From Deltaproteobacteria bacterium (GTDB lineage: Bacteria > Myxococcota_A > Polyangia > Haliangiales > Haliangiaceae): DNA of 64,000 nt. The position numbers were made by a program, and so were the translations under genes. Below, one piece after another: positions 1 through 8,416 of this stretch. The stretch is taken from NCBI GenBank assembly GCA_020630875.1, contig JAHDIH010000002.1, forward strand, positions 309,332 to 373,331, in the 5' to 3' direction. Numbering within the stretch: position 1 is the stretch's first letter; the number at the start of each line of letters is the position of its first letter. The notes under the pieces are model-generated. The model was not told where the DNA came from, did not search any database, and saw only the letters and a program-made list of their open reading frames with translations.

Positions 1-2
1 AA

Positions 3-194
3 TGCGGCGGTGGATGCAGCGGCAAGAAGGGGCATCACGGCAAGAAGAAATGCGGTGGTGGATGCAGCGGCAAGAAGGGGCATCATGGCAAGAAGAAATG
101 CGGCGGTGGATGCAGCGGCAAGAAGGGGCATCACGGCAAGAAGAAATGCGGCGGTGGATGCAGCGGCAAGAAGGGGCATCATCACGTTGGACAC
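3..194 (+). repeat. 48-bp in-frame tandem repeat, four copies
   Basis: Units begin at 3, 51, 99 and 147, differing by a few bases; the fourth diverges at its end. The period is a multiple of three and the bases encode the Cys/Gly/His/Lys units of the methyltransferase. More copies may lie left of the window. Confidence 0.95.
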
Positions 195-833
195 AAACAT
201 GCAGGGAACGGTCACAAGGGGCACCATGGCGGAGGTGGGCATGAAGAAAAGGTTCATCATCATTCGTTTGCCGATGTTGAAAAGTGGTCCAAAATTTTCG
301 ATGATCCGAAGAGAGATGCATGGCAAAAGCCAAAGCAGGTGATGACTCTGCTCAACATCGCTCCCGGGGCCAAGGTTGCAGATATCGGTGCGGGGACCGG
401 GTATTTTCTTCCTTATTTGTCGGCCGCAGTCGGCAATAACGGAAAAGTGCATGCTCTTGATGTAGAGCAATCGCTAGTCGATCATATGAACAAGCGAATT
501 CTCCGACAGAAACTTACTAACGCACTCTCTAGGTTGATATCGGTTAGCGATCCTGGACTAGTAAACGGAAGCACCGATTTGATCTTGATCGTAAACACAT
601 GGCACCACATCGCGGGTAGAATGGCGTATGGTGCAAAGCTGAAAAATGCGCTCACCGCAGGTGGAAAGGTCGCGATTGTCGACTACACTCAAGAATCTCC
701 AATGGGGCCTCCCAAACAGCATCGGCTGAGTGCAAGCGAGGTCGTTTCAGAGCTGTCGGCCGCAGGATTTAACGCAACGATACTTGAGACGGAATTGCCC
801 CATCAATACATCGTCGTTGGGATTCCAAAGTGA
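3..833 (+). CDS. SAM-dependent methyltransferase with N-terminal Cys/His/Lys tandem repeats (5' partial)
   Basis: The reading frame is open from base 3 and continues through the GTG at 339, so the gene starts left of the window. The first ~64 codons are four copies of a 16-residue unit (CGGGCSGKKGHHGKKK and variants), then a His/Gly-rich linker ending near base 270. The segment FADVEKWSKIFDDPKRDAW and then VADIGAGTGYF (SAM-binding glycine motif I) start a class I methyltransferase domain that runs to the stop. Methyltransferases with this pre-domain segment and a His-rich N-terminus are, from memory, common in myxobacteria and often exported; the export signal here would lie outside the window. 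The repeats look metal-binding (Cys, His), which is inference. The substrate is unknown. The last residues before the stop (YIVVGIPK) are a normal fold end. Confidence 0.85.
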   Translation, partial: CGGGCSGKKGHHGKKKCGGGCSGKKGHHGKKKCGGGCSGKKGHHGKKKCGGGCSGKKGHHHVGHKHAGNGHKGHHGGGGHEEKVHHHSFADVEKWSKIFDDPKRDAWQKPKQVMTLLNIAPGAKVADIGAGTGYFLPYLSAAVGNNGKVHALDVEQSLVDHMNKRILRQKLTNALSRLISVSDPGLVNGSTDLILIVNTWHHIAGRMAYGAKLKNALTAGGKVAIVDYTQESPMGPPKQHRLSASEVVSELSAAGFNATILETELPHQYIVVGIPK

Positions 834-901
834 TAGCTTTTGTCATTGGCTGAAATTTGTTGTTAGTTCATTCTTTGAACCACGACGTTTAACGTGGGTT
901 G

Positions 902-2293
902 GTGAAAAAGAATACTTTCGTAGTCTCCCTGATTTTTATCTTAACGACTCCTGCTTTGAGTTCTCCTGCTTCGAGTGCTCCATGCGATCATATAAAACTA
1001 TTGCAGAGGTCGTACGCACTTTCGAGCAGTAGTCTTAGAGGAGAGAGTGACAATCCTTTCGCTTTGCCCAGTGAACGCAGTCTCGGAGGATTCACGTTTA
1101 GATGGGGAAGTTTAATTGATCCAGATCAGGAAAATGTCGATGAGCTGCTAGACGTACTCAATGACGTCCAAGAAAAATATGAGAATTTAGGTTTTCCGAA
1201 AATCGGCGAGCTTAACGTGTACCTCGCAAACAGTGGTGACGGAGCACCAGAGATTCCTTTCGAAGGGGGGTACGTCCAAGAAGAGACCATTGATGGGCGA
1301 CCCATGATGGTACTGCATGCCGCTATGTTAGAGCATTTTGGAGCAACGAGTAACTATTGGTCTGACGTGGTGGTAGCTCACGAGCTCTTCCATGTAATCC
1401 AAATGGAAAACGGACTCCGTAACCTTGATGCTACGATGCAATGGACTATTGAAGGAGGGGCGGAATGGGCAGCGACTCGCGCCTATCCGACCTACAACTG
1501 GCTTGATTGGAATGCCGCAGCGTTCTTTATGGCCCCAGAGATTAGTCTGTTTAAGGTCAACTGGGAAAGTGACGAACGGTTCTCTAGCGGACGCCAGTAT
1601 TATACTGTTGCGTGGCTCTATTACCTAAGTGATATTCTTGGTAAGGGCAACCAGTTCATGGTGGAGCTATTGAATGATTCAGTGAAGTATCGTAACCATG
1701 CCTCGTTTGCTGAGTTAGTTGGTGATGATTACGCGTCCCTATTTAGAGAGTTTTCTCAAAACCATGTATCTTTACGCGACTTTCCAAATTCACTACCAGT
1801 ACTTCAGTCGTACATCGAAGATTTTGGAGACCGGTACATCAATCAGCAAATGATAGTGCCAGCTGGGTTGGAAACGAGTCAATTGCACGTAAGTTCAACC
1901 CCGTTAAAGAGTTATGCAAGCGTTCGCTACTCAATTAGCGCGCAAGATACGAAACCGTTTAGTATTTTGCCGGTCGTAAAAAATGGAAACTACGGCACTA
2001 ATAGTCATGCTTCATTCAAGTACTATATTTTTAGGGATGGATGGTTTGTTGAAGAACTGTCTAGTGGAACAAATGTCGCGCTGGCTGAAAACGAAACGTT
2101 GGAACTACTAGTCACCAACACTCCGAATAGTTACTCGTCGGAAGAAACATTCGAATTGTCGCTAGAAGTATCCGCCTACACCATGGAGGATGGAGATTCT
2201 GAGTCGTCATCGAGTGGTTGTAATACCACTAGTTTTTCGTTTTCGATGCTCTTTATGGTGTTACTCGTTGGAGTAAGAAAAGTGACGCGTTAG
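902..2293 (+). CDS. secreted gluzincin-type metalloprotease with MYXO-CTERM-like tail
   Basis: Probable start is GTG 902 (TTG 899 is in frame just before it). The N-terminus KKNTFVVSLIFILTTPALSS is a signal peptide. At about residue 161 lies HELFH, the HExxH zinc/catalytic motif, followed ~20 residues later by IEGGAEWA, where a Glu would be the third zinc ligand; this spacing is typical of gluzincins (peptidase MA-like). The last 30 residues are Ser-rich, then GC, a hydrophobic span and a basic end (RKVTR), which is the layout of MYXO-CTERM sorting tags that are processed by a rhomboid/myxosortase-type enzyme and leave the protein on the outer surface. A TTTAAC hexamer lies 8 bases before the GTG. 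Peptidase activity is inferred from the motif; the substrate is unknown. Confidence 0.75.
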   Translation: MKKNTFVVSLIFILTTPALSSPASSAPCDHIKLLQRSYALSSSSLRGESDNPFALPSERSLGGFTFRWGSLIDPDQENVDELLDVLNDVQEKYENLGFPKIGELNVYLANSGDGAPEIPFEGGYVQEETIDGRPMMVLHAAMLEHFGATSNYWSDVVVAHELFHVIQMENGLRNLDATMQWTIEGGAEWAATRAYPTYNWLDWNAAAFFMAPEISLFKVNWESDERFSSGRQYYTVAWLYYLSDILGKGNQFMVELLNDSVKYRNHASFAELVGDDYASLFREFSQNHVSLRDFPNSLPVLQSYIEDFGDRYINQQMIVPAGLETSQLHVSSTPLKSYASVRYSISAQDTKPFSILPVVKNGNYGTNSHASFKYYIFRDGWFVEELSSGTNVALAENETLELLVTNTPNSYSSEETFELSLEVSAYTMEDGDSESSSSGCNTTSFSFSMLFMVLLVGVRKVTR

Positions 2294-2311
2294 TAGTGTG
2301 GCACGAAGCTC

Positions 2312-2351
2312 TTAGCTTGCGATGAACCATCTTGGATGGAACACAAGCTAA
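2312..2351. terminator. possible bidirectional hairpin between convergent genes
   Basis: TTAGCTTG (2312-2319) pairs with CAAGCTAA (2344-2351), with an inner CCATC/GATGG stem. It sits between the metalloprotease stop and the DUF2156 stop and overlaps the latter. The T-tracts are short, so this is tentative. Confidence 0.35.
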
Positions 2352-3292
2352 AAAGTAACCCTGCGCAGCAATGAGCTTGTGGCAAATCTTAGGGGTTTGC
2401 CATGAGCGAAAGCTGACAATAGATCAAAAAATGCAAGTTGAGCACCACCTCGTTGTTTGGTTGGCCAGGCGATGTAAAGTTCTTGCCAATGGGTCGGCCG
2501 AAACTTTTGACGAAAAGACTTAAGACCATTGAAGTTATAAAAGATACTGCCAAGTTTGCGAGAGACGGCCAGAGAAGACGTTTGGGAGTTGTATAGTGGC
2601 ACCATTCCCATGGACAATGTCGTGACCTTTCTATCTATAGCTTCGTTGGCTACTTGCGTCACTAATGCTTCGACGGTGCCATTGGTCGTATCAGCTCCTC
2701 TAGCTATGTCTTCTATATGCCATCTTTGGTTCCAGGTCGTGACGCTGGTACTAGCTACCGACGCGTTGTTACGTTTCGCTTGAAAATAAGTGTTTCCAGC
2801 TCCTGGTTGCGCGGCGAAACCGAGAGTATTCATTTTACGGGTTGCTTTCCATGTATCCAGTAGCTCGGTGTGAATGGATGCATCGCTTCTTTCCATCACT
2901 AAGCCTTTCGCTCTTGCTCTAGCGAGTTGCTTTTGCAGGTTTCGAGAATGCGCGATTACTGCAGGCCATTGCGACAGGTCCCACCTTGGCTCGTGCGCAA
3001 CCCTCATTCCGTTCCATCCCTTTGGAATTTTGGTGGTACCAAACAGCACGACCCTGTCATTGAATCTTTTTGCCTCGGCTGAGAATTCTTGAAGCGTTTC
3101 CTGTTCTATTTCCGAAGTCCCTAAATGACCTCCCAACGTGACCCGTGCTCCCCTGACTGGTTGGTAGAGCACTGCCGACTTTCGGTTCTTGGCGAACCAA
3201 TGGCGAATTCCAAGTTGCGCATGACGAGCATGCAAGACTGAATCGGAATGAGGAAAGAGTTCTTCTAACTTAGCCACGGGGCGCTTGCACAC
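2348..3292 (-). CDS. DUF2156 (phosphatidylglycerol lysyltransferase C-terminal-like) protein
   Basis: 314 residues from GTG 3292, overlapping the end of the upstream ccr gene by 23 bases, so probably translationally coupled. The C-terminal part has NFNGLKSFRQKFRPTHWQELY, cut here as NFNGLKSFRQKFRP and WQELY, the signature of the DUF2156 family, which shares a GNAT-like fold with the aminoacyl-transfer domain of MprF. There are no membrane segments, so this is the soluble stand-alone form. It probably transfers an acyl or aminoacyl group, but the substrate is unknown. It is the third gene of an epimerase-ccr-DUF2156 operon, and the link to that pathway is unclear. Confidence 0.75.
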   Translation of the reverse strand: MCKRPVAKLEELFPHSDSVLHARHAQLGIRHWFAKNRKSAVLYQPVRGARVTLGGHLGTSEIEQETLQEFSAEAKRFNDRVVLFGTTKIPKGWNGMRVAHEPRWDLSQWPAVIAHSRNLQKQLARARAKGLVMERSDASIHTELLDTWKATRKMNTLGFAAQPGAGNTYFQAKRNNASVASTSVTTWNQRWHIEDIARGADTTNGTVEALVTQVANEAIDRKVTTLSMGMVPLYNSQTSSLAVSRKLGSIFYNFNGLKSFRQKFRPTHWQELYIAWPTKQRGGAQLAFFDLLSAFAHGKPLRFATSSLLRRVTF

Positions 3293-4421
3293 GAATCACC
3301 ATCTTGCCCTTGTGCTTGTTCGAACTCATACGTTCGTGAGCCTCCGCAGTTTGTTCGAATTCAAACACTTCGCTTACTACTGGATTTATTTTGTGTTGGT
3401 GGACTAAGAGGTTGGCTCTTTCGCACTCGTTTAAGTTAGCAAAGTGCGAACCAATGATTTCTTTTTGTCGCATCCAAAGGTAGCGAACGTCGAAGTTAAG
3501 ATCGAACCCTGTAGTAGCGCCACAGATGACAATTTTTCCGAAACGCCGGCAAACCAATACGGAGGTGGGGAATGTGTAAGCACCCACGTGCTCGAACACA
3601 ATGTCAGGATCTTCTCCGCCGGTCAGCTCGCGAATTCTTTTACCAAAACGGCGGCTCTCTGATGGGCCCTTAGAGAAATCGTAGTCTTTCCGGTCGATGA
3701 TGTCGGTGGCACCGAGATTTCGGCATAGTTCCGCTTTGTCTTTTCGTGAGACGACGCATATTGGATTTGCGCCAACGAGCTTACAAAGCTGTACGGCAAA
3801 TACGCCAAGGCCACCAGAAGCGCCCCAGATTAGAACGTTTTGTCCTGGGCCAATTTCTCCCCGGTCGATGAGCATCCGGTATGCGGTGAAGTAAGTAAGC
3901 CCGTAGCTAGCGGCTTCTTCCCAACTTAAGTGAGAAGGTTTTTTTAGTAGCTGCTGGGATTGAACTTTGCAGAACTGAGAAAAAGACCCCCAGTTGGTCT
4001 CGTATCCCCAGATTTTTTGAGAACGACAAGCAAGTGGGTCTCCCCCATTGCAAGCGGCGCATTGCCTACAAGCTTGATTGCAATGCAGTACGACTTCATC
4101 TCCAACTTTCCACCGCGTTACCGCGCTGCCAACTTTCCAAACAATACCCGAAGCATCAGAACCCGCGATGTGGAAACCAACATCAGGGTCGATTACGGAT
4201 ACCGGTTTACCCCGCGCTGCCCAAACGCCATTGAAGTTAACTCCCGCAGCCATGACCATTACCAACACGTCGTTGGGGCCCACTTCCGGAATTTCCATAC
4301 TTTCAATCTGCATTGCATCAGCGGGAGCGCCCTCGCGGTCGTTGCGAATCACTACGGACTTCATGGTAGTGGGCATTTCTCCAATAGTTTTTGGGATGTA
4401 TCCTATGGCAAATTCAGTCAT
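3270..4421 (-). CDS. ccr: crotonyl-CoA carboxylase/reductase-like MDR enzyme
   Basis: A 383-residue medium-chain dehydrogenase/reductase. GVNFNGVWAARGKP near the N-terminus and YLWMRQKEIIGSHFANLNE near the C-terminus are hallmarks of crotonyl-CoA carboxylase/reductase, which reduces crotonyl-CoA with NADPH while adding CO2 to give ethylmalonyl-CoA. The Rossmann glycines are at WGASGGLGVFAVQ. A Cys-rich stretch (CNQACRQCAACNGGDPLAC) resembles the structural zinc loop of other MDRs. The start ATG overlaps the stop of the upstream epimerase gene (TAATG). The protein is somewhat shorter than typical Ccr at the N-terminus. Together with the epimerase this suggests an ethylmalonyl-CoA step for acetate assimilation or for making extender units. 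A plain enoyl-CoA reductase of the same branch is the alternative. Confidence 0.85.
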   Translation of the reverse strand: MTEFAIGYIPKTIGEMPTTMKSVVIRNDREGAPADAMQIESMEIPEVGPNDVLVMVMAAGVNFNGVWAARGKPVSVIDPDVGFHIAGSDASGIVWKVGSAVTRWKVGDEVVLHCNQACRQCAACNGGDPLACRSQKIWGYETNWGSFSQFCKVQSQQLLKKPSHLSWEEAASYGLTYFTAYRMLIDRGEIGPGQNVLIWGASGGLGVFAVQLCKLVGANPICVVSRKDKAELCRNLGATDIIDRKDYDFSKGPSESRRFGKRIRELTGGEDPDIVFEHVGAYTFPTSVLVCRRFGKIVICGATTGFDLNFDVRYLWMRQKEIIGSHFANLNECERANLLVHQHKINPVVSEVFEFEQTAEAHERMSSNKHKGKMVIRVQAPRG

Positions 4422-4879
4422 TATTCTTCTCCGTGATATTCAATGAGTTCAACTAACGTTCCGCCCATGGCTTTCGGATGTAGGAACGCCACGCGATGGC
4501 CACCCGCACCAATGCGAGGGGTCTTATCGACGAGAGCCACTTCTGCATCTATCAATTTGCGAAGAGCTTCATCTAAGTTGGTCACCCTAAGTGCCAAGTG
4601 ATGCAATGTTTCACCTCGTTTGTTAAGAAATGAATCAAGGCCTCGATTCTCACCAAGGGGAGAAACCAATTCGATCGCAGCAGCATTATTACCGAATCTA
4701 ACGAACGAAGCCGTAGCCTTTGCGGCGGTAACATCTTCTCTGCCGACGATGTCATTTCCAGTTAGTGCGCTCCAAAGCTGTCCTAGTTGGTCTATGTTCC
4801 GAGCCGCGACTCCCACATGGTCGATTCCAACAATAAGATCACCGATATTCGCTTTTTTAAGGGCGTCGAGGGGGGACAC
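4421..4879 (-). CDS. methylmalonyl/ethylmalonyl-CoA epimerase
   Basis: 152 residues of the VOC (glyoxalase/bleomycin resistance) superfamily: IDHVGVAARNIDQL starts the first beta-alpha module, LHHLALRVTNLDEAL the second, and the end GGTLVELIEYH carries the second metal ligand. Family members interconvert the (R)/(S) forms of methylmalonyl-CoA and ethylmalonyl-CoA. The position directly before ccr, with stop/start overlap TAATG, fits ethylmalonyl-CoA as a substrate. The start is GTG 4879; a CATAAT hexamer at 4891-4886 ends 6 bases before it, predicting a leaderless message. No Shine-Dalgarno is visible. Confidence 0.85.
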   Translation of the reverse strand: MSPLDALKKANIGDLIVGIDHVGVAARNIDQLGQLWSALTGNDIVGREDVTAAKATASFVRFGNNAAAIELVSPLGENRGLDSFLNKRGETLHHLALRVTNLDEALRKLIDAEVALVDKTPRIGAGGHRVAFLHPKAMGGTLVELIEYHGEE

Positions 4880-5088
4880 GAGGGCATTATGCAGTGTGTC
4901 AGTTTGTTAATCGACTAGAAAAGTAACATTTGCTGAAAACAATTTTAATCTAGTTTATTCAACAGCTTATGGCCTTGCACCAAGGGGTTAATCTCCTTCA
5001 CGACTTGTGAAAACGCAGCGACTGCCGTTCCTGCAATGATCGGTGGGAAGGCGCTAAGTACAAAGCAGCCCGATTGCGTTAGCCTGCG
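4880..5088. other. divergent intergenic region
   Basis: 209 bases between the divergent epimerase and GNAT genes. On the minus strand it carries CATAAT just before GTG 4879. I see no convincing promoter for the plus-strand gene and no RNA gene. Confidence 0.5.
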
Positions 5089-6057
5089 ATGGTGTTCCTT
5101 TCTTTCGAAGATTGGCAATCCCAGTCTAGCGCCCATAATGAGGCGGTCAAACAATGCGCGTGGCTGGATCAGTATTGCGCCAGAACAGAATGGACTGCCG
5201 CTGCTTTTCAGCACCTGTGCCCAGGGAGAAACTTTGTCGGGGTAACTGATGGAGAGAACTTTCTGACTTTTGCTGGACCCGTCGAACGCGAGGGAGGGTT
5301 GCTCATTTTAGAACCCACCGAAGCGATGTGGGGGTTGGGTGCTTCGATAATTGGAACAGGAGCGGTTGCTCTTTTTGATGAAACGGTAGCTTCAGCGGGA
5401 AACTGGAATGCGATCCTCGTCACTGGCATCGAAAAGTACTCGTGTTGTGAAGAGGAGCTGCTCAAACTTCAAGGAGTTGTTTGTCAAGATGTTGGAACGA
5501 CCTCAAGAATTGTGGCGCAGCTAGATGAAGGTTTTGAGCATTATTGGCAATCGCGCAGCCGTAACTTAAGAAAGAGCGTACAGCGATCGCTCAAGGCATT
5601 TTCTGATATTGGGGGACGTGTGGAGCTGCAAAGTGGTCCCGTAAACGAAGAAACATGGAGGCGGATCATCTCGGTGGAACGCCGAAGTTGGAAAGGCGAA
5701 GCGAAAGTTGGGATGGCAGATATGATGTCAGAATTTTACAGACCGCTAGCAATGAGCGACGATGCTGATGTTGACGTGCAAGTGCTGTTTGCTTGCTTAG
5801 AAGAAGCTGATATTGGTTATGTGTTAGGTACGAAAGTGGGAAACAGCTATCGGGGACTTCAATTTGCATACGACAACGCGTACAGAAATCTCGGTGTCGG
5901 CAACGTTATGCAGTATCGGCAAATAGAAAGCGTAAGTGCCGCGGGAGTAACAAGTTACGATTTAGGAACCGATATGGCTTACAAGGAACGTTGGGCAAAT
6001 TCTCATACCGAGAGTCGCAACCTTTTAGTGATTCCTAGACAAGCGCTCGGTGGTTGA
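5089..6057 (+). CDS. FemAB/BioF2-like GNAT acyltransferase
   Basis: 322 residues. An in-frame TAG at 5080 forces the start to ATG 5089 or later. The C-terminal half reads as an Acetyltransf_6 (BioF2-like/CelD) domain: HYWQSRSRNLRKSVQRSLK, then VERRSWKGEAKVGM, GLQFAYDNAYRNLGVGNVM and YDLGTDMAYKERWA. In the family these proteins are often found with polysaccharide or envelope genes. The next genes, on the opposite strand, are manB and manC, so a role in modifying a surface polymer is possible but unproven. The 3' end overlaps the convergent manB gene by 33 bases. Confidence 0.7.
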   Translation: MVFLSFEDWQSQSSAHNEAVKQCAWLDQYCARTEWTAAAFQHLCPGRNFVGVTDGENFLTFAGPVEREGGLLILEPTEAMWGLGASIIGTGAVALFDETVASAGNWNAILVTGIEKYSCCEEELLKLQGVVCQDVGTTSRIVAQLDEGFEHYWQSRSRNLRKSVQRSLKAFSDIGGRVELQSGPVNEETWRRIISVERRSWKGEAKVGMADMMSEFYRPLAMSDDADVDVQVLFACLEEADIGYVLGTKVGNSYRGLQFAYDNAYRNLGVGNVMQYRQIESVSAAGVTSYDLGTDMAYKERWANSHTESRNLLVIPRQALGG

Positions 6058-7401
6058 TCTCACCGCTTCTTCGCATAGGTTTTGAATCTTGGAGAGTTCA
6101 TCTTTGTTTGTCGCCTCGAATCTCATAATGATTGCCGGTTGCGTATTGGATTGGCGTACCAATCCCCAGCCATTTTCAAATTTTGCACGGATGCCATCGA
6201 TATCGATTGTCGATAGCGTCGAAGGATGATTCGTGAGAAACGTCTTTACTTCTGTCACGACCTCGGTTTTGATGTCATCGGAGCATTCCATCCGGATCTC
6301 AGGGGTTGTGAAAGTTACTGGAAGTTGCTTTATCGATTCAAGCCAGGTTGGTTTACAGACCAACTCGATGATTCTTGCGGCTGCGTAAATCGCATCATCA
6401 AAGCCGAGGTGTCGGTCGCGAAAAAAGAGATGCCCACTCATTTCCCCGCCAAGCAATGCATTTTCAACGGTCATTTTCTTTTTGATCTTTGAGTGGCCAA
6501 CTTTCCACATTATCGCGTTGCCACCCAAAGCAGAAAGTCCGTCGTACATACTTTGTGAGCACTTTACTTCGCCGACGATGGTCGCGCCTGGATGCGCGAT
6601 GAGAACATCTTTGGCAAGAAGCAAGGTAAGCATATCTCCCCAAATCACGTTGCCTTCATGGTCGATAACACCCAGTCTGTCGCCATCACCATCAAGTGCA
6701 ATTCCAATGGTGGCTTCCACGTCACTAACCTTTTTTCGAAGCTCTACCAAACTTGATTCTACCGTGGGATCGGGATGGTGAGCTGGAAAATTTCCGTCCA
6801 TTTCATTGTTAAGGTGAACGGCATTGATACCGAGCCGTGAGAAAGCCTGCTTTAGTAGAGGACCAGCCGCACCATTTCCGCAGTCCGTAACAACTTTGAT
6901 CGAACGGTCGGAAATCTTAATGTCGTGGCAAAGATTTTCTAGATAGTCTTCGGATACATCAATCTCTGAGACTTGCCCCTGTGAAACCTTAGGCAAATCA
7001 CTCTCCATAAGTTGGCGGAGTGTTTGTATTTCTGGGCCGTGAATCGCTTGGTTGTTCACAAGTAACTTAAATCCATTGTCCTCCTTGGGATTGTGACTTC
7101 CTGTGACAACTATTGCTCCATCGGTCTTGAGGTGGTGAGAGGCAAAGTAAAGTGTGGGAGATGGGACAACGCCAATGTCGCTAACCAACGCACCACCGCG
7201 AGTAAGTCCAAGTATTAGGCCCCGAGCAATCCGTGGAGACGAAAGTCTGCAGTCCCGACCGACTGCAACCGTTGGGGTTGGCTTCTTTAGATTGGTAGCA
7301 AAAGCGTGCCCCAATCGAATGCAAAACTCATCGGTAAAGTCGAGATCAGCATTGCCTCGTATATCATTGGCCCTAAAAACGTTGCTGTTGAATTGTTTCA
7401 T
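6025..7401 (-). CDS. manB: phosphomannomutase/phosphoglucomutase
   Basis: 458 residues, the normal length of the alpha-D-phosphohexomutase family. FRANDIRG near the N-terminus, TGSHNPKEDNGFK (catalytic phosphoserine loop), DGDGDRLG (Mg-binding loop), GEMSGHLFF (sugar loop) and the phosphate-binding region RQSNTQPAIIMRFE are all present. It converts mannose-6-phosphate to mannose-1-phosphate. The start overlaps the end of manC (7398-7401), so the two form an operon that makes GDP-mannose for surface polysaccharide or glycoprotein. The overlap with the convergent GNAT gene is 33 bases. A dual glucose/mannose specificity (AlgC type) cannot be excluded. Confidence 0.9.
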   Translation of the reverse strand: MKQFNSNVFRANDIRGNADLDFTDEFCIRLGHAFATNLKKPTPTVAVGRDCRLSSPRIARGLILGLTRGGALVSDIGVVPSPTLYFASHHLKTDGAIVVTGSHNPKEDNGFKLLVNNQAIHGPEIQTLRQLMESDLPKVSQGQVSEIDVSEDYLENLCHDIKISDRSIKVVTDCGNGAAGPLLKQAFSRLGINAVHLNNEMDGNFPAHHPDPTVESSLVELRKKVSDVEATIGIALDGDGDRLGVIDHEGNVIWGDMLTLLLAKDVLIAHPGATIVGEVKCSQSMYDGLSALGGNAIMWKVGHSKIKKKMTVENALLGGEMSGHLFFRDRHLGFDDAIYAAARIIELVCKPTWLESIKQLPVTFTTPEIRMECSDDIKTEVVTEVKTFLTNHPSTLSTIDIDGIRAKFENGWGLVRQSNTQPAIIMRFEATNKDELSKIQNLCEEAVRSTTERLSRNH

Positions 7402-8348
7402 TGGGAAAGTTTTTTCACTTTCTCTGCGTGCTCTTTCGAAACAACAAGGATTTGACCGTCTTTTTCAATGACGCATACGTTGTCCAGTCCGACAACTGAT
7501 ACGGCCGATTCAGAGTGAACAAAACAGTTGGAACTCGCTAAGAATCGACCGCTGCCTTGGTTCCCTGATTCATCACTATCGTAAGTTTGTGCCAGCGATG
7601 TAAAGTTTCCAACATCGCTCCAGTCGCATTGCAAGGGAAGGCATCGTACGTCCTTGGCCTTTTCAACGACTCCATAGTCGAAAGATATCGATTCTAGTGA
7701 GTCGAACAAAGTATGGTCGTCGGCCGCCAGCGCTAGTTTGGGCAAATGCACTTTTATCAGGTTCTGAAAGGCTTCAACCTTTGCAACAAAAATACCTGCA
7801 TTCCAAAGAAAGTTTCCCCTCCGCAGAAACTCCTTTGCTTTCGACTCTTCAGGTTTTTCAGTAAAACGAACCACCTTATGGTTTTCTCCAACTTCTATGT
7901 AACCATAGCCGGTGTGAGGTGACGTCGGCGTAACTCCTAAGGTGACTAGAGCGTTCGAGCTCGTCGCTGTTGCGTAGGCTCGGCTAAGCGAGCGACGATA
8001 GCCAGCCGTATCTTGGATGTAGTGATCTGCTGGAACAATTGCTATTTCTCCAGTTGGGTCTGTTTTGGCAATATGCCATGCAGCGACAGCGATTGCGGCC
8101 GCTGTGTTTTTGGCCGCGGGTTCAATAATGAATTCAACAGACGTTGTTTTTGGTTCTTTGGCTAAGGCTTTGGCCATGGCCCTACTGCACACAATCGATA
8201 CGGAATCGCAATCGCTCAGGTTGTTGATGGTTTGCGCAAGTAAGCTTCCGCTATTTCCAACGTTTAAAAGTGGTTTGGGGCTTTGACGCGTGCTTAGAGG
8301 CCACAGTCTGCTGCCTACGCCTCCCGCCATAATAATCCCATGTCTCAC
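7398..8348 (-). CDS. manC: mannose-1-phosphate guanylyltransferase
   Basis: The nucleotidyltransferase signature MAGGVGSRLWPLSTRQSPKP lies at the N-terminus, followed by PADHYI, VRFTEKPEE and GNFLWNAGIFV, all typical of GDP-mannose pyrophosphorylase. It makes GDP-mannose from mannose-1-phosphate and GTP. A longer reading to TTG 8381 would place the start inside the terminator hairpin of the upstream gene. GTG 8348 gives 316 residues and has TTTAAT (8360-8355) ending exactly 6 bases before it, predicting a leaderless message. The C-terminal isomerase domain of bifunctional ManC/AlgA is absent. Confidence 0.9.
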   Translation of the reverse strand: MRHGIIMAGGVGSRLWPLSTRQSPKPLLNVGNSGSLLAQTINNLSDCDSVSIVCSRAMAKALAKEPKTTSVEFIIEPAAKNTAAAIAVAAWHIAKTDPTGEIAIVPADHYIQDTAGYRRSLSRAYATATSSNALVTLGVTPTSPHTGYGYIEVGENHKVVRFTEKPEESKAKEFLRRGNFLWNAGIFVAKVEAFQNLIKVHLPKLALAADDHTLFDSLESISFDYGVVEKAKDVRCLPLQCDWSDVGNFTSLAQTYDSDESGNQGSGRFLASSNCFVHSESAVSVVGLDNVCVIEKDGQILVVSKEHAEKVKKLSQ

Positions 8349-8360
8349 TTGTGCATTAAA

Positions 8361-8398
8361 TACAAAACGGGCCGCTAGCAACAGTGCCGCGGCCCGCG
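8361..8398 (-). terminator. intrinsic terminator of the lipoprotein gene at 8417-9499
   Basis: On the minus strand an 8-bp perfect stem (8396-8389 with 8375-8368, CGGGCCGC/GCGGCCCG) with a 13-base loop is followed by TTTTGTA. It lies 20-50 bases after the lipoprotein stop. Confidence 0.8.
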
Positions 8399-8416
8399 AA
8401 AATCTTATTTTCTAAA

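Noticed and set aside
3-194. CRISPR array
   Set aside because: The 48-bp units are contiguous without spacers and are in-frame coding repeats.
2-342. Two overlapping open frames rich in Arg/Gln or Ala/Arg
   Set aside because: They are shadows of the tandem repeat; only the third frame joins the methyltransferase domain.
4945-5214. 89-codon minus-strand frame
   Set aside because: Mostly antisense to the GNAT gene, no start signal or domain.
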